Of a DNA stretch of 64,000 nucleotides, positions 54,528-64,000 are shown in pieces. The position numbers and the translations under genes are program-made. The stretch comes from Vanrija pseudolonga (lineage: Eukaryota; Basidiomycota; Tremellomycetes; Trichosporonales; Trichosporonaceae): the NCBI RefSeq assembly GCF_020906515.1, contig NC_085852.1, positions 1,612,001 to 1,676,000 on the forward strand, written 5' to 3'. The notes below the pieces were generated by a model. The model was not told the origin of the DNA. It worked only from the letters and a program-made list of their open reading frames with translations, and did no database searches. Numbering within the stretch: the first letter of the stretch is position 1; every line of letters starts with the position of its first letter.

Positions 54528-56012
54528 ATGTCAACAACGTACGAACCGCCCGATATCGTCTCGCCGAGGCCAAACAGACGACCAACAAGCATGATCGGGG
54601 CGTCGTCGTTGCAGCCCGCATCGCCGCCGCCGCCCAGCGAAGGCTGGAGCGCGTCTCCGCACTCGTCTCACGCGAGCACGGCGCCGCAGTCGCCCACGCC
54701 GAGCAGACTGAAACGCTTATCGCTGGTGGCGAGGCCGCGTTCCGGCACGGGGAGCACGAGCGCAAGCGACGAGCTGCGCGTGCCGCCGAGTCCGAGCCCA
54801 CTAGGTGCCAGCGGGGCCACGGGCGCCGCAGCAGACGACGACGACACGCCGACAGCGACGCCTGGCCCCGGCACAACCGCCGACGAACCCCTATCGCCGA
54901 CCCCGTCCCGCCGCCCACGGCCCGCACACGCCGCGCGCTCGAGCATATCGTACACGCCCGGCAGCAGCGGCGTGCGCGAGAAGCGCGGGAGCGTGCCGAG
55001 TCTCGCGGCGCTCGCGGAGCGCGAGGACGGCGGCAGCAAGCCGGACGCGGGGCTGACGCTGACTGAGCGGTGAGTCGGCGCCGTATGGCGTGCGGGGCCT
55101 GCGCTGACCCTCCGGCCCAGCCACGCCGACCTCCTGCGCATGATCGCGATGCGCGAGCGGCGCGTCAACGAGCTGCGCCAGGAACTGGCCGCACAAGAGC
55201 GCGCGCTCGACGCCCTGCGCGCCAAGTGGACGTCGGTCGCGAACCGCGGCCTCGTGGCTGAGGCTGCGCCGGCCGGCCTGGCGGGCGCGCACATCCGCAA
55301 CGTGACGAAGAGGCGCAGCCCTGCGGCCGTGGCCGCCGCCTTGCCCGACACGACGGGCGAGCGGGCCGAGGCCGAGCCCCGCGCTGCCGACGAGCCGTCG
55401 CTATCCGCGCTCTTCTCGGCCTCGGCGGTCGAGGAGACGATCCAGGAGGGCCGACGGTTCTGGGGCAAGCTCGTGCGCACCGTCGGCGCCGCGGCGGCGG
55501 GCACGGTGCCGGAGGAGGGCGTGAGCGGCTTGACGGCGATGCTGCCCAGCTTCAGCCTGCAGAGCGCGGCTGCAGGGAGCAGCGCGCCGGCGCCGGCGAA
55601 CGAGGGCCGCCTCGGCGCCGGCTCCGGGCTGGATAAGCGCCGGCTGTCGGCGCACTCGGCGTCGTCGTCGTCGCGCTCGCGGTCTCCACGCAGCTCGGGC
55701 GAGACGCCCCGCCCCTCCGGAGAGGGGAGGGACGCAGAGCGCCAGAGTAAGGCGGCCGCCGCGGTCGCGGGGTACGCGCCGCGCGTGCCCCGGCCCTCGT
55801 TGAGCCCTGCCGTCAAGACTGGCAGCGCTAAGCGGCTGCTTACGGGCGAGGGGGAGGCGGATGCCGAGGGTAAGGCGGACGGCGGGGGAGCTGGCGAGGG
55901 TGAGGCGCGCGCCGACGGCGACGAGCCGCCAGCACAGCAGCCCAAACCGCCGTCGCCTGCCCTGCGCCCGCCCGTCACCGCCATGCTCGAGACGGTCGGC
56001 GTGGGCTGGTAG
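54528..56012 (+). CDS. DUF4048-like coiled-coil protein of unknown function
   Basis: Two exons (54528-55069, 55121-56012) give 477 residues. The first 180 residues are Ser/Pro/Arg-rich and disordered (SPTPSRLKRLSLVARPRSG). The exon junction leads into a charged helix RHADLLRMIAMRERRVNELRQELAAQE, then RALDALRAKWTSV, resembling the heptad block of fungal DUF4048 proteins. EETIQEGRRFWGKLVRTVGAAAAGTVPEEG is another compact conserved-looking segment. The rest is low-complexity Ala/Glu/Gly/Ser. No membrane segment or catalytic motif. The family name is tentative. It lies tandem to HRD3 (254 bp apart) and converges with the DUF3605 gene. Confidence 0.7.
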
Positions 56013-56173
56013 AAGGGTACGCTGGTAGAGGGTACGCTGGTAGACTATCTCGTAACTGTACTCTACTGTACGTATGTATACATCTAGTGTCGATGTCGCG
56101 ACAAGTTGCGACAAGTTTCTATCGGATTGTAAAACGGATGGTATCTACATGGTCGTGGCAGGCGGCCGGCCGG

Positions 56174-57824
56174 TCACTTTGCCTCGCCCTCGGCCTTGCC
56201 CTCGCCCTCGCCGGGCCACGTGCGTTCGCTCACGTCAATCTCGTCGGGTGTCTTGCGGCGTGCAAAGATGTGGAAGTGGGAGAATCCTGGGACGGATTGG
56301 AGGCGGGGCGGGTTGACGAACTGCGGCGGTTAGTTACGCTGTCAAAGGTCAAACTTGACTCGGCGGATCGCGCCGCCTCGCTCTCGCTCCGCTCGCACTC
56401 GGACTCACCCAGATCGTCTCCCACCCGCGCTCATCCCACAGCCCCTTGACCATCTGCCCAACCTCGTGCCCGCCCTTCGACTCGAACGGCACGCCGGCCC
56501 AGCGGCGCATCTCGGTGCCGCCAAACGCAACGTCAACAGCGTACCACCCGCCCTTGCCTGCCGCCGCGGGGCCGGACCTGCCGGGACCCGCTGCGGGTGG
56601 CGGAGTCGCCAGGCCGCCAGCCTCCTCCGCCTCGATGGGGATCACGCCCGTGAAGCCGCCCAGGCCCTGGTCCTCGATCTTGGCCCATGCCTGTGGGTCA
56701 TAGTCCACCAGCACTGGGTGCGCAATGGGTATCTTCCGTCAGCTTGCAACACAAGCACCGCTACTCACCCTGCTCCAGACACAGTAGTGCCGCACGCCGT
56801 ACGGGACACAGTATGGCCAGTCATTCGGCAGCACGGCGTACTTGTCCTTCTCGAGCCCAAGCTTCGGGTCATACTTGAGAAACACGTCCGGCTCGTCATC
56901 CTCGTCGTCAAAGTTCCCGTCAGACGACGAGGCGCTGTCGCCGCTACTCCCCGCCGTGCTGCCCTTCTCCGCCGCGCACTTGTTCCGCAGAGCACGGTTG
57001 AGCTTGGGAAGGACGGACGCGAGGGAGACAAAGCCGACCGAGGACGGCGTGTTGGCGCCCGACTCGATGGGCGAAGACGCGACAGTCGCGGCCACGCTGT
57101 GCGCCGTCGTTGTCGTCTGCGTCGTGATGCTTGCGGGCGTGCGGAGCTGCAGCGCGTGCGCCGCAACAGCTGCCGCACCCGAGGCCGAGGGCGCAGGAGG
57201 GCGCGGGTTGGTCGACGGCGTCAGGTCGACCTCGGGGTGGTCGAGCGCCGTACGCTGGTCGTACGTCGGCTCGGGCACGTCGGTCTTGGGCGCCTCCGCC
57301 GGGGCCCATGGCAGACGTGCCTTCGTGAGGTAGTTTTCTGTGCGTTAGGTCCTTTGTCCTTCTGCGGTGACTACTCGCGCACGTGCACATGTGCACGGCG
57401 AGGCGCGTTTGCCGGTGTGGACTCACCAGTCGAGCCCCACTGCTCCTTCTGCCCCTTCATCCAGTGCTCGTACCGCGCCTGCAGCTCCTTGTTGCGCGAG
57501 AGGTGCTCGAGGGTGCCGGTGTCTGCGTGGCGCGTGTCAGCGTCATCCAAGCACTACGGTGCCGCGGCTCGGGTCGCGGAGTAATGTTGAGAGATAGCGC
57601 GCGCGCCAATGCGCGCGGCACTCGTCACCTTGATGATAGGCGTCGCCGCCACAACCCAACCGCCGGCGACACATACAGATCATCTCCTTGAGCTCGCCCC
57701 AGGTGAACAGCCTGGGCATGGCATCGAGCTCGGGCTGGGTAGGCACGCCGGTGATATACTCTGGCAAGAGGTGGACCTCGGGGCCGGGGTACCGCCTGTC
57801 GTTGTTCCAGACGACTTCAGACAT
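56174..57824 (-). CDS. DUF3605-family protein (N-acetylglucosamine-induced protein 1 type)
   Basis: Five exons (57824-57677, 57522-57427, 57337-56769, 56732-56409, 56320-56174) give 427 residues. Family blocks: PRLFTWGELKEMI, RNKELQARYEHWMKGQKEQWGSTENYLTKARLPW, KYAVLPNDWPYCVPYGVRHYCVWSR, GWETIW joined to FVNPPRLQSVPGFSHFHIFAR. These fit the fungal DUF3605 domain, annotated in some yeasts as N-acetylglucosamine-induced protein 1; no enzyme activity is established. A 120-residue Thr/Ser/Ala-rich insert separates the halves. One intron, 56733-56768, would be only 36 nt with the acceptor at GGAAG; this acceptor is chosen because it alone keeps VWSRIPIAHPVLVDYDP in frame, so that joint is slightly uncertain. 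Confidence 0.82.
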
Positions 57825-58993
57825 TGTGGTGGGTGGGGTTGCGCTGCAAGGCAAGTGTCAAGAGTAGTGGTGAGAGAGTGAATGTGCACAGTCAAGAGCA
57901 AGAGGGATGTAGTTGTGTCGAGGGGTGTGCGTGCCGTGGGCCGTTGGCTGCTGCAGCCGTCAAGGTGCAGGCCTGGCCGTGTCCATAAATCTTGGCTGTT
58001 GGGGGGTGGGTGCGCGGGTGGGGTGGAATGGGCAATCAGCAGTGAATCGGCGCAGTGAGAGCAGTCAAGCTCGAGACACTTCGGCGAACTCGCCGGTCCA
58101 TACTGTGAGCGAACAGTCCGTGCCTGAGTTATGACTTTCAGTCGCCACCCGACTCTGCCGCCGCCGGCCCCGGCCCTCGGCCAGATCCGCCACAAAACGA
58201 CGTCCTCGACACCTCCCCCGTGCATAGTGTGTCATTACTCTCTTAGCCGCGGGAAGAGTGATGCTAGCAAGGCTCGAGTTCTCTCTCGTTGGCATATCTA
58301 CGAGTTGGTGCAAACCTTCAAACTAGATCCAAAGCATCGTGGACGGCAGGGGGGCAATGATTAATCCGAGATTGTCGACGTCGGTCACCACTCACTCACA
58401 GTCTTGCTTCTGTGCCTCATTGTTGGTTGGCGTGCACACAAAGTGCCTCGGCCGTTTCGACGCGGGCGCCGTCTTGGAACGCGGCATGCAAATCCATGGG
58501 CCATCCCCCTGTTTCCTTTCGGAATGCGCTTGTTATGCTCTATGCTCTGCGCACACAGGCAACAGACACCACTTCCATCACCCTTTGCGTGCCGACTACC
58601 CCGCTACGCCCACAACCTTCGAGATCACCGTAGCGCTGAAAGATTTGCTTCCGCCACCCAAGCATTGCATTGCCCCTTCTACTCCCTTCGGATCCGAAGT
58701 CGCGTGGTTGAGGTCCGTGCCGTTAGCTTTGTCGAGCCCACAACTCGACTGATTATCTCGACTCTTGGCTCGGTTTCCTCTCTCTCCACTTGTCCTCTCC
58801 TCACACGACTCGCATTTAAACCCATCAGAAAGAAGAGGAGAACACTCAAACACCCACACCCTAGCGCACCGCGCACATCAACACTTTGACAACGCTTGGC
58901 ACACCGCTTTATCAGTTGCCACCTGGGGCACAGTCCTCGCTACTACCACTCCACAGCTCAGTCATCATCGCAGACCAAGGAAGCTCCTCTACA
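57825..58993. promoter_or_regulatory. Divergent region DUF3605 / NFX1-like
   Basis: 1.17 kb between start codons. The stretch before the zinc-finger gene (58750-58993) is pyrimidine- and A/C-rich, as expected for a leader. No coding exon is recognised. Confidence 0.45.
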
Positions 58994-61900
58994 ATGACCG
59001 ACACAGCTACGTACCAAGGATTCAACCAACCCCAACCCGGTGACGGAGCGTATCTCGCCCGTTCCACCCCCCAGCCCGGCGACGGAGCGTACCTCACGCA
59101 ATCCGCCGGCGCTGCCGCAGGCCCCTCGCAGCCCGCCACCGCCTCTGCGCGTCAGCAACAGCCCGGCCAGAACAACGGCCGGCGACAGCAGCAGCAGCAA
59201 GGTAAGGGCCGCCGCGGGGGCCGTGCACCCAACGGCTCGAGCGCCGACGCCAACGGCGACCTCGCTACAGCCGCTGCCTCCCTCTCCATCGAAGAGGTTG
59301 GCGCGCCCTCAAAGGGCGGCCGCGGCCAACAAGGCCGCAGGCTCAATGTCCCCGGCGGGTTTAACGACCGCCTGGCCAAGGACACGGACGAGCGCGCCCC
59401 GTCTGCGGGAAACAAGCGCTCAAACCAACCCAAGGACCGCAGGCGCCAGCGCGCCGCTGTCGGCCATGCCGAGAACGTCGAGGAGGGCCGCTCCCTCGGC
59501 GTTGACGGTTCCGCCAACGCCGCTGCTGGCAACGGCAGCGGTTCCAACACCCCACTCAACCCTGGCGCGGCTGCTTTCAATCCCGCCGCAGGGCTGACAC
59601 CGCCCAGCGGCCCCAGCCGTTCCCAGTCGCCTGCTGGCGACGGAGGCCGGAGCCGCAACAACAATAGGAGGAAGAAGGCAAAGGAGACTGATACTCCCAA
59701 GGAGGAGTCTGCACCTGCGAAGCCCGTCTCGAGTCGCCGAGCTGCCTTCGAAAAGGGCTCCAAACTTACGACTGCCGAAGACAAGCCTCGCCCCAAAGCC
59801 AACGGCAAGGATCACGACCACTCACACGCCCACGAGCCACGAGGTAACGAACCCGACGACCTGAACTCGCGTCTCACCCGTGGCCTGAGGAGCAAGCCAT
59901 TCATCGAGTGCCCTATTGTAAGTTTTACCGGCTTGTGTTTGAGGCTGTCACTAACACCTGCAGTGCTTTGCACCCATCTTTGCCCAGCAGCAGACATGGT
60001 CGTGCTTGCCGCCGCACTCGCCTCCCGAGTACCCCTCGACGCTCGAGGAGGCCGAGCGGCCAAAGTTCGCGGCAACCCACTACTCGTCGTGCTACACTCC
60101 CTTCCACATCTCGTGCATCCGTGACTGGGCGTCGCGCAGCTTGCACGACGACCAGCAGCGAATTGCCAGCAACGGGAGCAACGAGGGACCTGCATGGCGC
60201 TGCCCCGGTTGCCAGAAGAAGCGCACTGCCAAGGTTGGTGGATACCGGTGCTTCTGCGGGCGGCTGGCTGGCCCGCCCACGACCGCGTCCGCGCCGCATT
60301 CCTGCAATGACGCGTGTGCCCGTCTACGGCCGAACTGCGACCACCCCTGCCCGTTGAACTGCCACCCGGGACCCTGCCCCCCTTGTCAGGTCGCGTTGGT
60401 GGTGCGGTGCCCGTCTCACGGCACAGCTCTCACTGTCAAGTGCGCTGCTGCCAGTGTCAATGATGCCGCTCTGACGCCCGTCTGCGACGAGCCTTGCCCT
60501 GGAAAGCGGTCGTGCGGCAAGCACGACTGTGACCGCCTGTGCCACTTTGGCCCGTGTGCTCCTTGTGACGAGGTTGAGACTGTGCGCTGCTACTGCGGTC
60601 ATGACGAAAAGGTTGTGCCCTGCGGTTGGAACCTCGACGACAAGAAGATGTGTGCGACGGCCGAAGAGTCGTGGGAGGGTCGCTTTGCCTGCGACCGTGT
60701 GTGCAACATCCCTTACGAATGCGGCATCCACACCTGCAAGGACAAGTGCCACCCACACTCGGTCAGCCCTCGGCCTTGCCCAACTTCGCCCAGTGTCATC
60801 ACCACTTGCCCTTGTGGCCAGACACCCCTCTCGGTTCTGCCCGGCTACCCTCGCAAGGACTGCTTTGCCAACATTCCGACCTGCGGTAGCTCGTGCCCCA
60901 AGACTCGTCCATGTGGACACAAGTGCCCCCTCAAGTGCCACGAAGGCCCATGCCCGCCGTGCCACGAATCGGTGTACCGCCCCTGCCGTTGCGGTGAGAG
61001 CACCCTGCTCCTCGACTGCGACGAGGTCCGGGAGCGCAACGATGCGGGCCAGATCGACTTCTTCTGTGAGAGAGTGTGCAAGGCTCTGCGCAACTGTGGC
61101 CGACACGAGTGTGGCCGTGTGTGCTGCCCTCTCTCATACAAGGCCAAGCGCAAGGGACGACGTGCTCTCGACGACATCGACACCGGCGACGACGACTTAC
61201 ACGCGTGCTCCCTCACCTGCGGCAGGACTCTGAGCTGTGGTATCCACACCTGCCCTCGCCCTGACCACAAGGGGAACTGTGGCCGATGCCTCGAGGCGTC
61301 TTACGACGAACTCATCTGCAACTGCGGCCACACTGTCATCTACCCGCCGGTGGCATGCGGCACAAAGGTCAACTGTGTCTTCCCATGCGCACGTCCTGAC
61401 CCGCCATGTGGCCACCCGAAGAGCCAACACAACTGCCACGAGGAGCCCGAGTGCCCGCCGTGTCCATTCCTCACGACCAAGCCCTGCGCATGCGGCAAGG
61501 ATCCGGCTGTGAAGAACGTCCGCTGCTCGCAGTCGCAGGACCGCGTGTCATGTGGCCAGGTCTGTGGCAAGCTCCTCGGTTGTGGCTATCACCGCTGCGA
61601 GAAGACTTGCCACCCTGGCGACTGCGAGTCGTGCTCCCAGACTTGCAACAAGCCCAAGCGCATCTGCAAACATGCTTGCACTGCGACGTGTCACGCTCCG
61701 GCCAAGTGCCCCGAGTCCGAACCTTGCGCTACGATCATCACTCAGTCTTGTGCCTGTGGACACCTTCAGCAGCGCGGGTCGTGTGGCGCCAACAACGCAA
61801 ACCCCACATCGCGCGAGTCGGTCCAGCTCAAGTGCAACTCCGAGTGCATGGTCCGCCAGCGCAACGCACGCCTTGCCGACGCTCTGGGTATCAAGCAGCC

Positions 61901-62531
61901 CGTGGATCGCACTCTCACCGAGTGGACACCGGAGCTGCGCACCTTTGCCAGAGCGAACCCGCAGTTCGTTGTCATGGTAGAGCAGACGTTCCGCGACTTC
62001 TTCCAAGGCGCGAGGCAGACTCTCATCCTGCCTCACATGCCCGTGGCTAAGCGCACCTTCGTCATGTCGCTTGCCGACGCATACCACCTCGGACGCGAGC
62101 TTATCGACGCGGAGCCGAATCGCTCGGTTCAGATTCGCCGTCGTGTCGACACGCGGATTCCCAACCCGCTGCTCTCGGCCGCCGCGCCACCCCTTGGCAG
62201 GACTGGCCTTGGTGGGCTCGGCAACCTTCGGGCCGCCGCGCCTGCCACTAGCAGCCCCTGGGGAGCGTCTCGTGCCGGCACGTCGACGCCGCCAACTACT
62301 GCACCAGCGACCTCGGCGGCCTCTGCCGTCAAGGGCACCGCTGCCAGTATGCCGACCTCGCGCATCGTGACGCCGCAGACGTCGACCCGTCCGACACCGT
62401 CTTCGTCCCCGCCTGCACCGGCCGCCCCAACGTTACCCCCTGCGCCGATTCTCCACCCGCTGCCCATTCCCGTGTCCACGCCTCGTGTGGTGGACGACGA
62501 CGACTGGGACCAGAGCGGCGACGAGGCGTAA
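58994..62531 (+). CDS. FAP1: NF-X1-type zinc finger protein (FAP1/NFX1 family)
   Basis: Two exons (58994-59917, 59964-62531) give 1163 residues. A long Gln/Gly/Ala-rich N-terminus starts with two tandem PQPGDGAYL repeats. The splice joint builds a RING-type finger: IECPI-CFAPIFAQQQTWSC, then HYSSCYTPFHISCIRDWASRS, with a 25-residue insert between its halves. Many NF-X1 units follow (CPLNCHPGPCPPC, CDRLCHFGPCAPC, CPLKCHEGPCPPC, CEKTCHPGDCESC). A C-terminal R3H-like segment reads MPVAKRTFVMSLADAYHLGRE, followed by a Pro/Thr-rich tail. NFX1 proteins act as ubiquitin ligases or transcription regulators; yeast Fap1 binds the FKBP12 prolyl isomerase and relates to rapamycin response. The His of the R3H signature is replaced by Met. 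Confidence 0.95.
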
Positions 62532-62763
62532 GCTCTCATCAATCCAGCATTGATCAATCAACAATTCCAATCATTCTGTAGAAGCAATCAGCATTGAATA
62601 GACACGCCTCGGCGTGTGGATGTATGTGTGCATCCAACATAAGAGTACAGGCTGGGAGCAGGTGTAGTGTGTGGGCCGTTGAAAGGCATGAGTGTATGAT
62701 ATGCGGTGTGACTGAAGTTTATGTGACATGATGGCGAGTGGAGCAGCAAGACGCGGCTCAGGC
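62532..62763. other. Short convergent intergenic region
   Basis: 230 bp between the zinc-finger stop and the RPC31 stop. AT-richer than the genes, as expected for two 3' UTRs. Confidence 0.5.
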
Positions 62764-63615
62764 CTAGTCATCGTAGCGGCGGTTGCCCTCGTCTGCAGCG
62801 GCGTCAGCTCGCTCCACCCCACTGTACCACTCACCATCGCCGTCGGGCTCGCCTCCATCGTCGTCGTCCGCACTGCCAGTTTCAAAGTAATTATGGTCAT
62901 AGTCCTGGTGGTCCTCCTCTTCTTCGTCGTCGAAATCAAAGTCGTCCTCGTCGTCGCCCTCGCTGTCCTTTTCGCTCTTCTCGGCGTCGTCGTCGTCGTC
63001 CTTGCCCTCGAGCAGACGGCGGCGCTTGCGCGCGCGCGCCTTCTCGGCCAAATCCTTGGCCTTGGCGCTCGCCGCCTGCGGGGCAAAGTACTCGGCCCAC
63101 AGGGCGGGCGGGAACAGCCCCTCGTTGAGGTGCAGCGCGGCCGCGTCGATCGCCGTCGCGCCGCCGCCCCCGCCCGACGCTGCCGCCGTTGTCGCCGTAG
63201 GCCGCCGATACCGGTCCGAGTACGACTCGATCTCGATGCCCACCACCTTGCGTTCCGACGCGAGCCGCCACGGCGCGGGCTGGCGCGTGCCGTTCGCGCC
63301 GACCGGCCCGTCGACCAGGTCACGGTTGAGCGTGGACGCCTGCGCGATGATACGGTCCTCGAGGGGTGTTGGGCCGGGCAGCTCAGTCGCGGTTTCGAGG
63401 GGCTAGAAGGGCGGGGGTAAGTACACTAGGGGTGTTTTCGCCGCCCACGCGCAACTCACAGGATACAGCATGCCGCTGCCCTTGACGGGCCGCCCAAAGC
63501 TCTCGAAGATGGCGCCGAGCTCGTCCTTGTTCATGCCGACGAATGCGGCGTGGATGTTGTCGCGCGCCGACGCGGACCCGCCACGGCCGCGGCCGCGACC
63601 CCGTCCTCGAGACAT
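62764..63615 (-). CDS. RPC31: RNA polymerase III subunit RPC31/RPC7
   Basis: Two exons (63615-63460, 63402-62764) give 264 residues. The N-terminus MSRGRGRGRGRGG is the Gly/Arg-rich start common to RPC7 proteins. The joint gives MLYPPLETATELPGPTPLEDRIIAQASTLNRDL. A central basic patch (KARARKRRRLLEGK) is followed by a long acidic tail with DDEEEEDHQDYDHNYFETGSADDDDGG. That pattern of acidic tail with DYxxNYF is typical of Rpc31, which works with Rpc82/Rpc34 in initiation by RNA polymerase III. Length fits yeast Rpc31 (about 250 residues). The sequence is low in complexity, so the assignment is probable. It is divergent from the ER DnaJ gene, with 288 bp between starts. Confidence 0.78.
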
Positions 63616-63903
63616 TGTTGGTGGTTGGTTGTGTGGGAGGTGTTGAAGTGATTGTTGTGAAGCCGGCGTCGGCGTCGTAAATTCGACGTCGAACCCAACT
63701 CAGCGTAATGTCCCCGACACCGCGCCACATGGCTCCCACGTGCACAGGCACGGCCTCCACGTCGAACGGAAGCTTTCCGTGCCTCCTGCGCGCGTCTCCG
63801 CGATTTCTGCGGCTGCGCGGCTGGCTGCTGGTGTAATGTCGAATGAATGCGTGTCAGGCCGCATCTCACAACAACACTTATACCCAAGTCCGCCACCCTC
63901 GCC
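63616..63903. promoter_or_regulatory. Short divergent promoter RPC31 / ER DnaJ
   Basis: 288 bp must hold both promoters. ACGTC/ACGTG words occur near 63687, 63738 and 63757. No clear TATA box. Confidence 0.5.
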
Positions 63904-64000
63904 ATGCTACCCCGGCCCCTCTTCTGGGCCATCGGGCTCATCCTCCTCAGCGGCGCCCTCGCAAAGACGTACTACTCGGTCCTGGGCAGTAAGTCGGCCT
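63904..64000 (+). CDS. ER-targeted DnaJ (J-domain) protein, first exon only (3' part outside window)
   Basis: From the ATG at 63904 a signal-peptide-like stretch (MLPRPLFWAIGLILLSGALA) leads straight into KTYYSVLG, the start of a J domain (usual form KDYYxxLGV). A GTAAGT donor follows at 63989. The arrangement of cleavable signal peptide directly before the J domain matches luminal ER co-chaperones of the Scj1/ERdj3 type, which stimulate BiP. Only 28 residues are visible, so this is a class call. Confidence 0.75.
   Translation, partial: MLPRPLFWAIGLILLSGALAKTYYSVLGSKSA

Overview
This is a eukaryotic, GC-rich (clearly above 55%), intron-rich nuclear segment. The evidence points to a basidiomycete yeast-like fungus of the Tremellomycetes; the order Trichosporonales is my best guess from gene content and intron style, not a proven assignment. 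Introns are mostly 36-60 nt, begin GTGAGT/GTAAGT/GTRNGT, carry a CTRAC/CTAAC branch sequence and end in YAG. I recognise 23 protein-coding genes on both strands. For 19 of them I reconstructed every exon, and each coding length comes out as a whole number of codons. No convincing tRNA, rRNA, CRISPR array, transposon or virus-derived element was seen.

Left part (1-20 kb): a partial F-box/WD40 gene (-), an RXT2-type histone-deacetylase-complex subunit (+), a PRCC-domain protein (-), mitochondrial ETF-ubiquinone oxidoreductase (-), glucosidase II beta subunit (+), a DAP1/PGRMC-type cytochrome-b5-like protein (-), a degenerate long-chain acyl-CoA-synthetase-like protein (+), a secreted SGNH phospholipase-B-like esterase (-) and a mitochondrial hotdog thioesterase (-).

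Middle part (20-39 kb): a disordered orphan protein (-), a small SMP-domain protein with a polyglycine tail (-), the Fe-S assembly factor ISA2 (-), a PTC1-like PP2C phosphatase (+), an anoctamin/Ist2-type membrane protein (+), an aldo-keto reductase of the Kv-beta type (-) and a 15-exon LtrA-family membrane protein (+) that contains exons of only 12 and 15 nt.

From 39.2 to 47.1 kb there is no recognisable gene. This is by far the largest gap. It leads into a bZIP transcription factor gene (+), which is followed by another 3.1 kb gap. The gap is rich in tetranucleotide repeats and holds a perfect 13-bp AT-rich hairpin about 650 nt before the bZIP start.

Right part (51-64 kb): HRD3/SEL1L (+), a DUF4048-type coiled-coil protein (+), a DUF3605 protein (-), an NFX1/FAP1-type zinc finger protein (+), RNA polymerase III subunit RPC31/RPC7 (-) and the first exon of an ER-targeted DnaJ protein (+) cut by the window end.

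Functionally most of the window is ordinary housekeeping. Three genes serve ER protein folding or ERAD (glucosidase II beta, HRD3, ER DnaJ), and DAP1 and anoctamin act at ER membranes. ETF-QO, the thioesterase and the acyl-CoA-synthetase relative touch fatty-acid metabolism. No clear novel multi-gene system was found. The most interesting signals are the bZIP upstream region, the microexon-containing genes, the degenerate acyl-CoA synthetase and candidate translational or splicing control elements.
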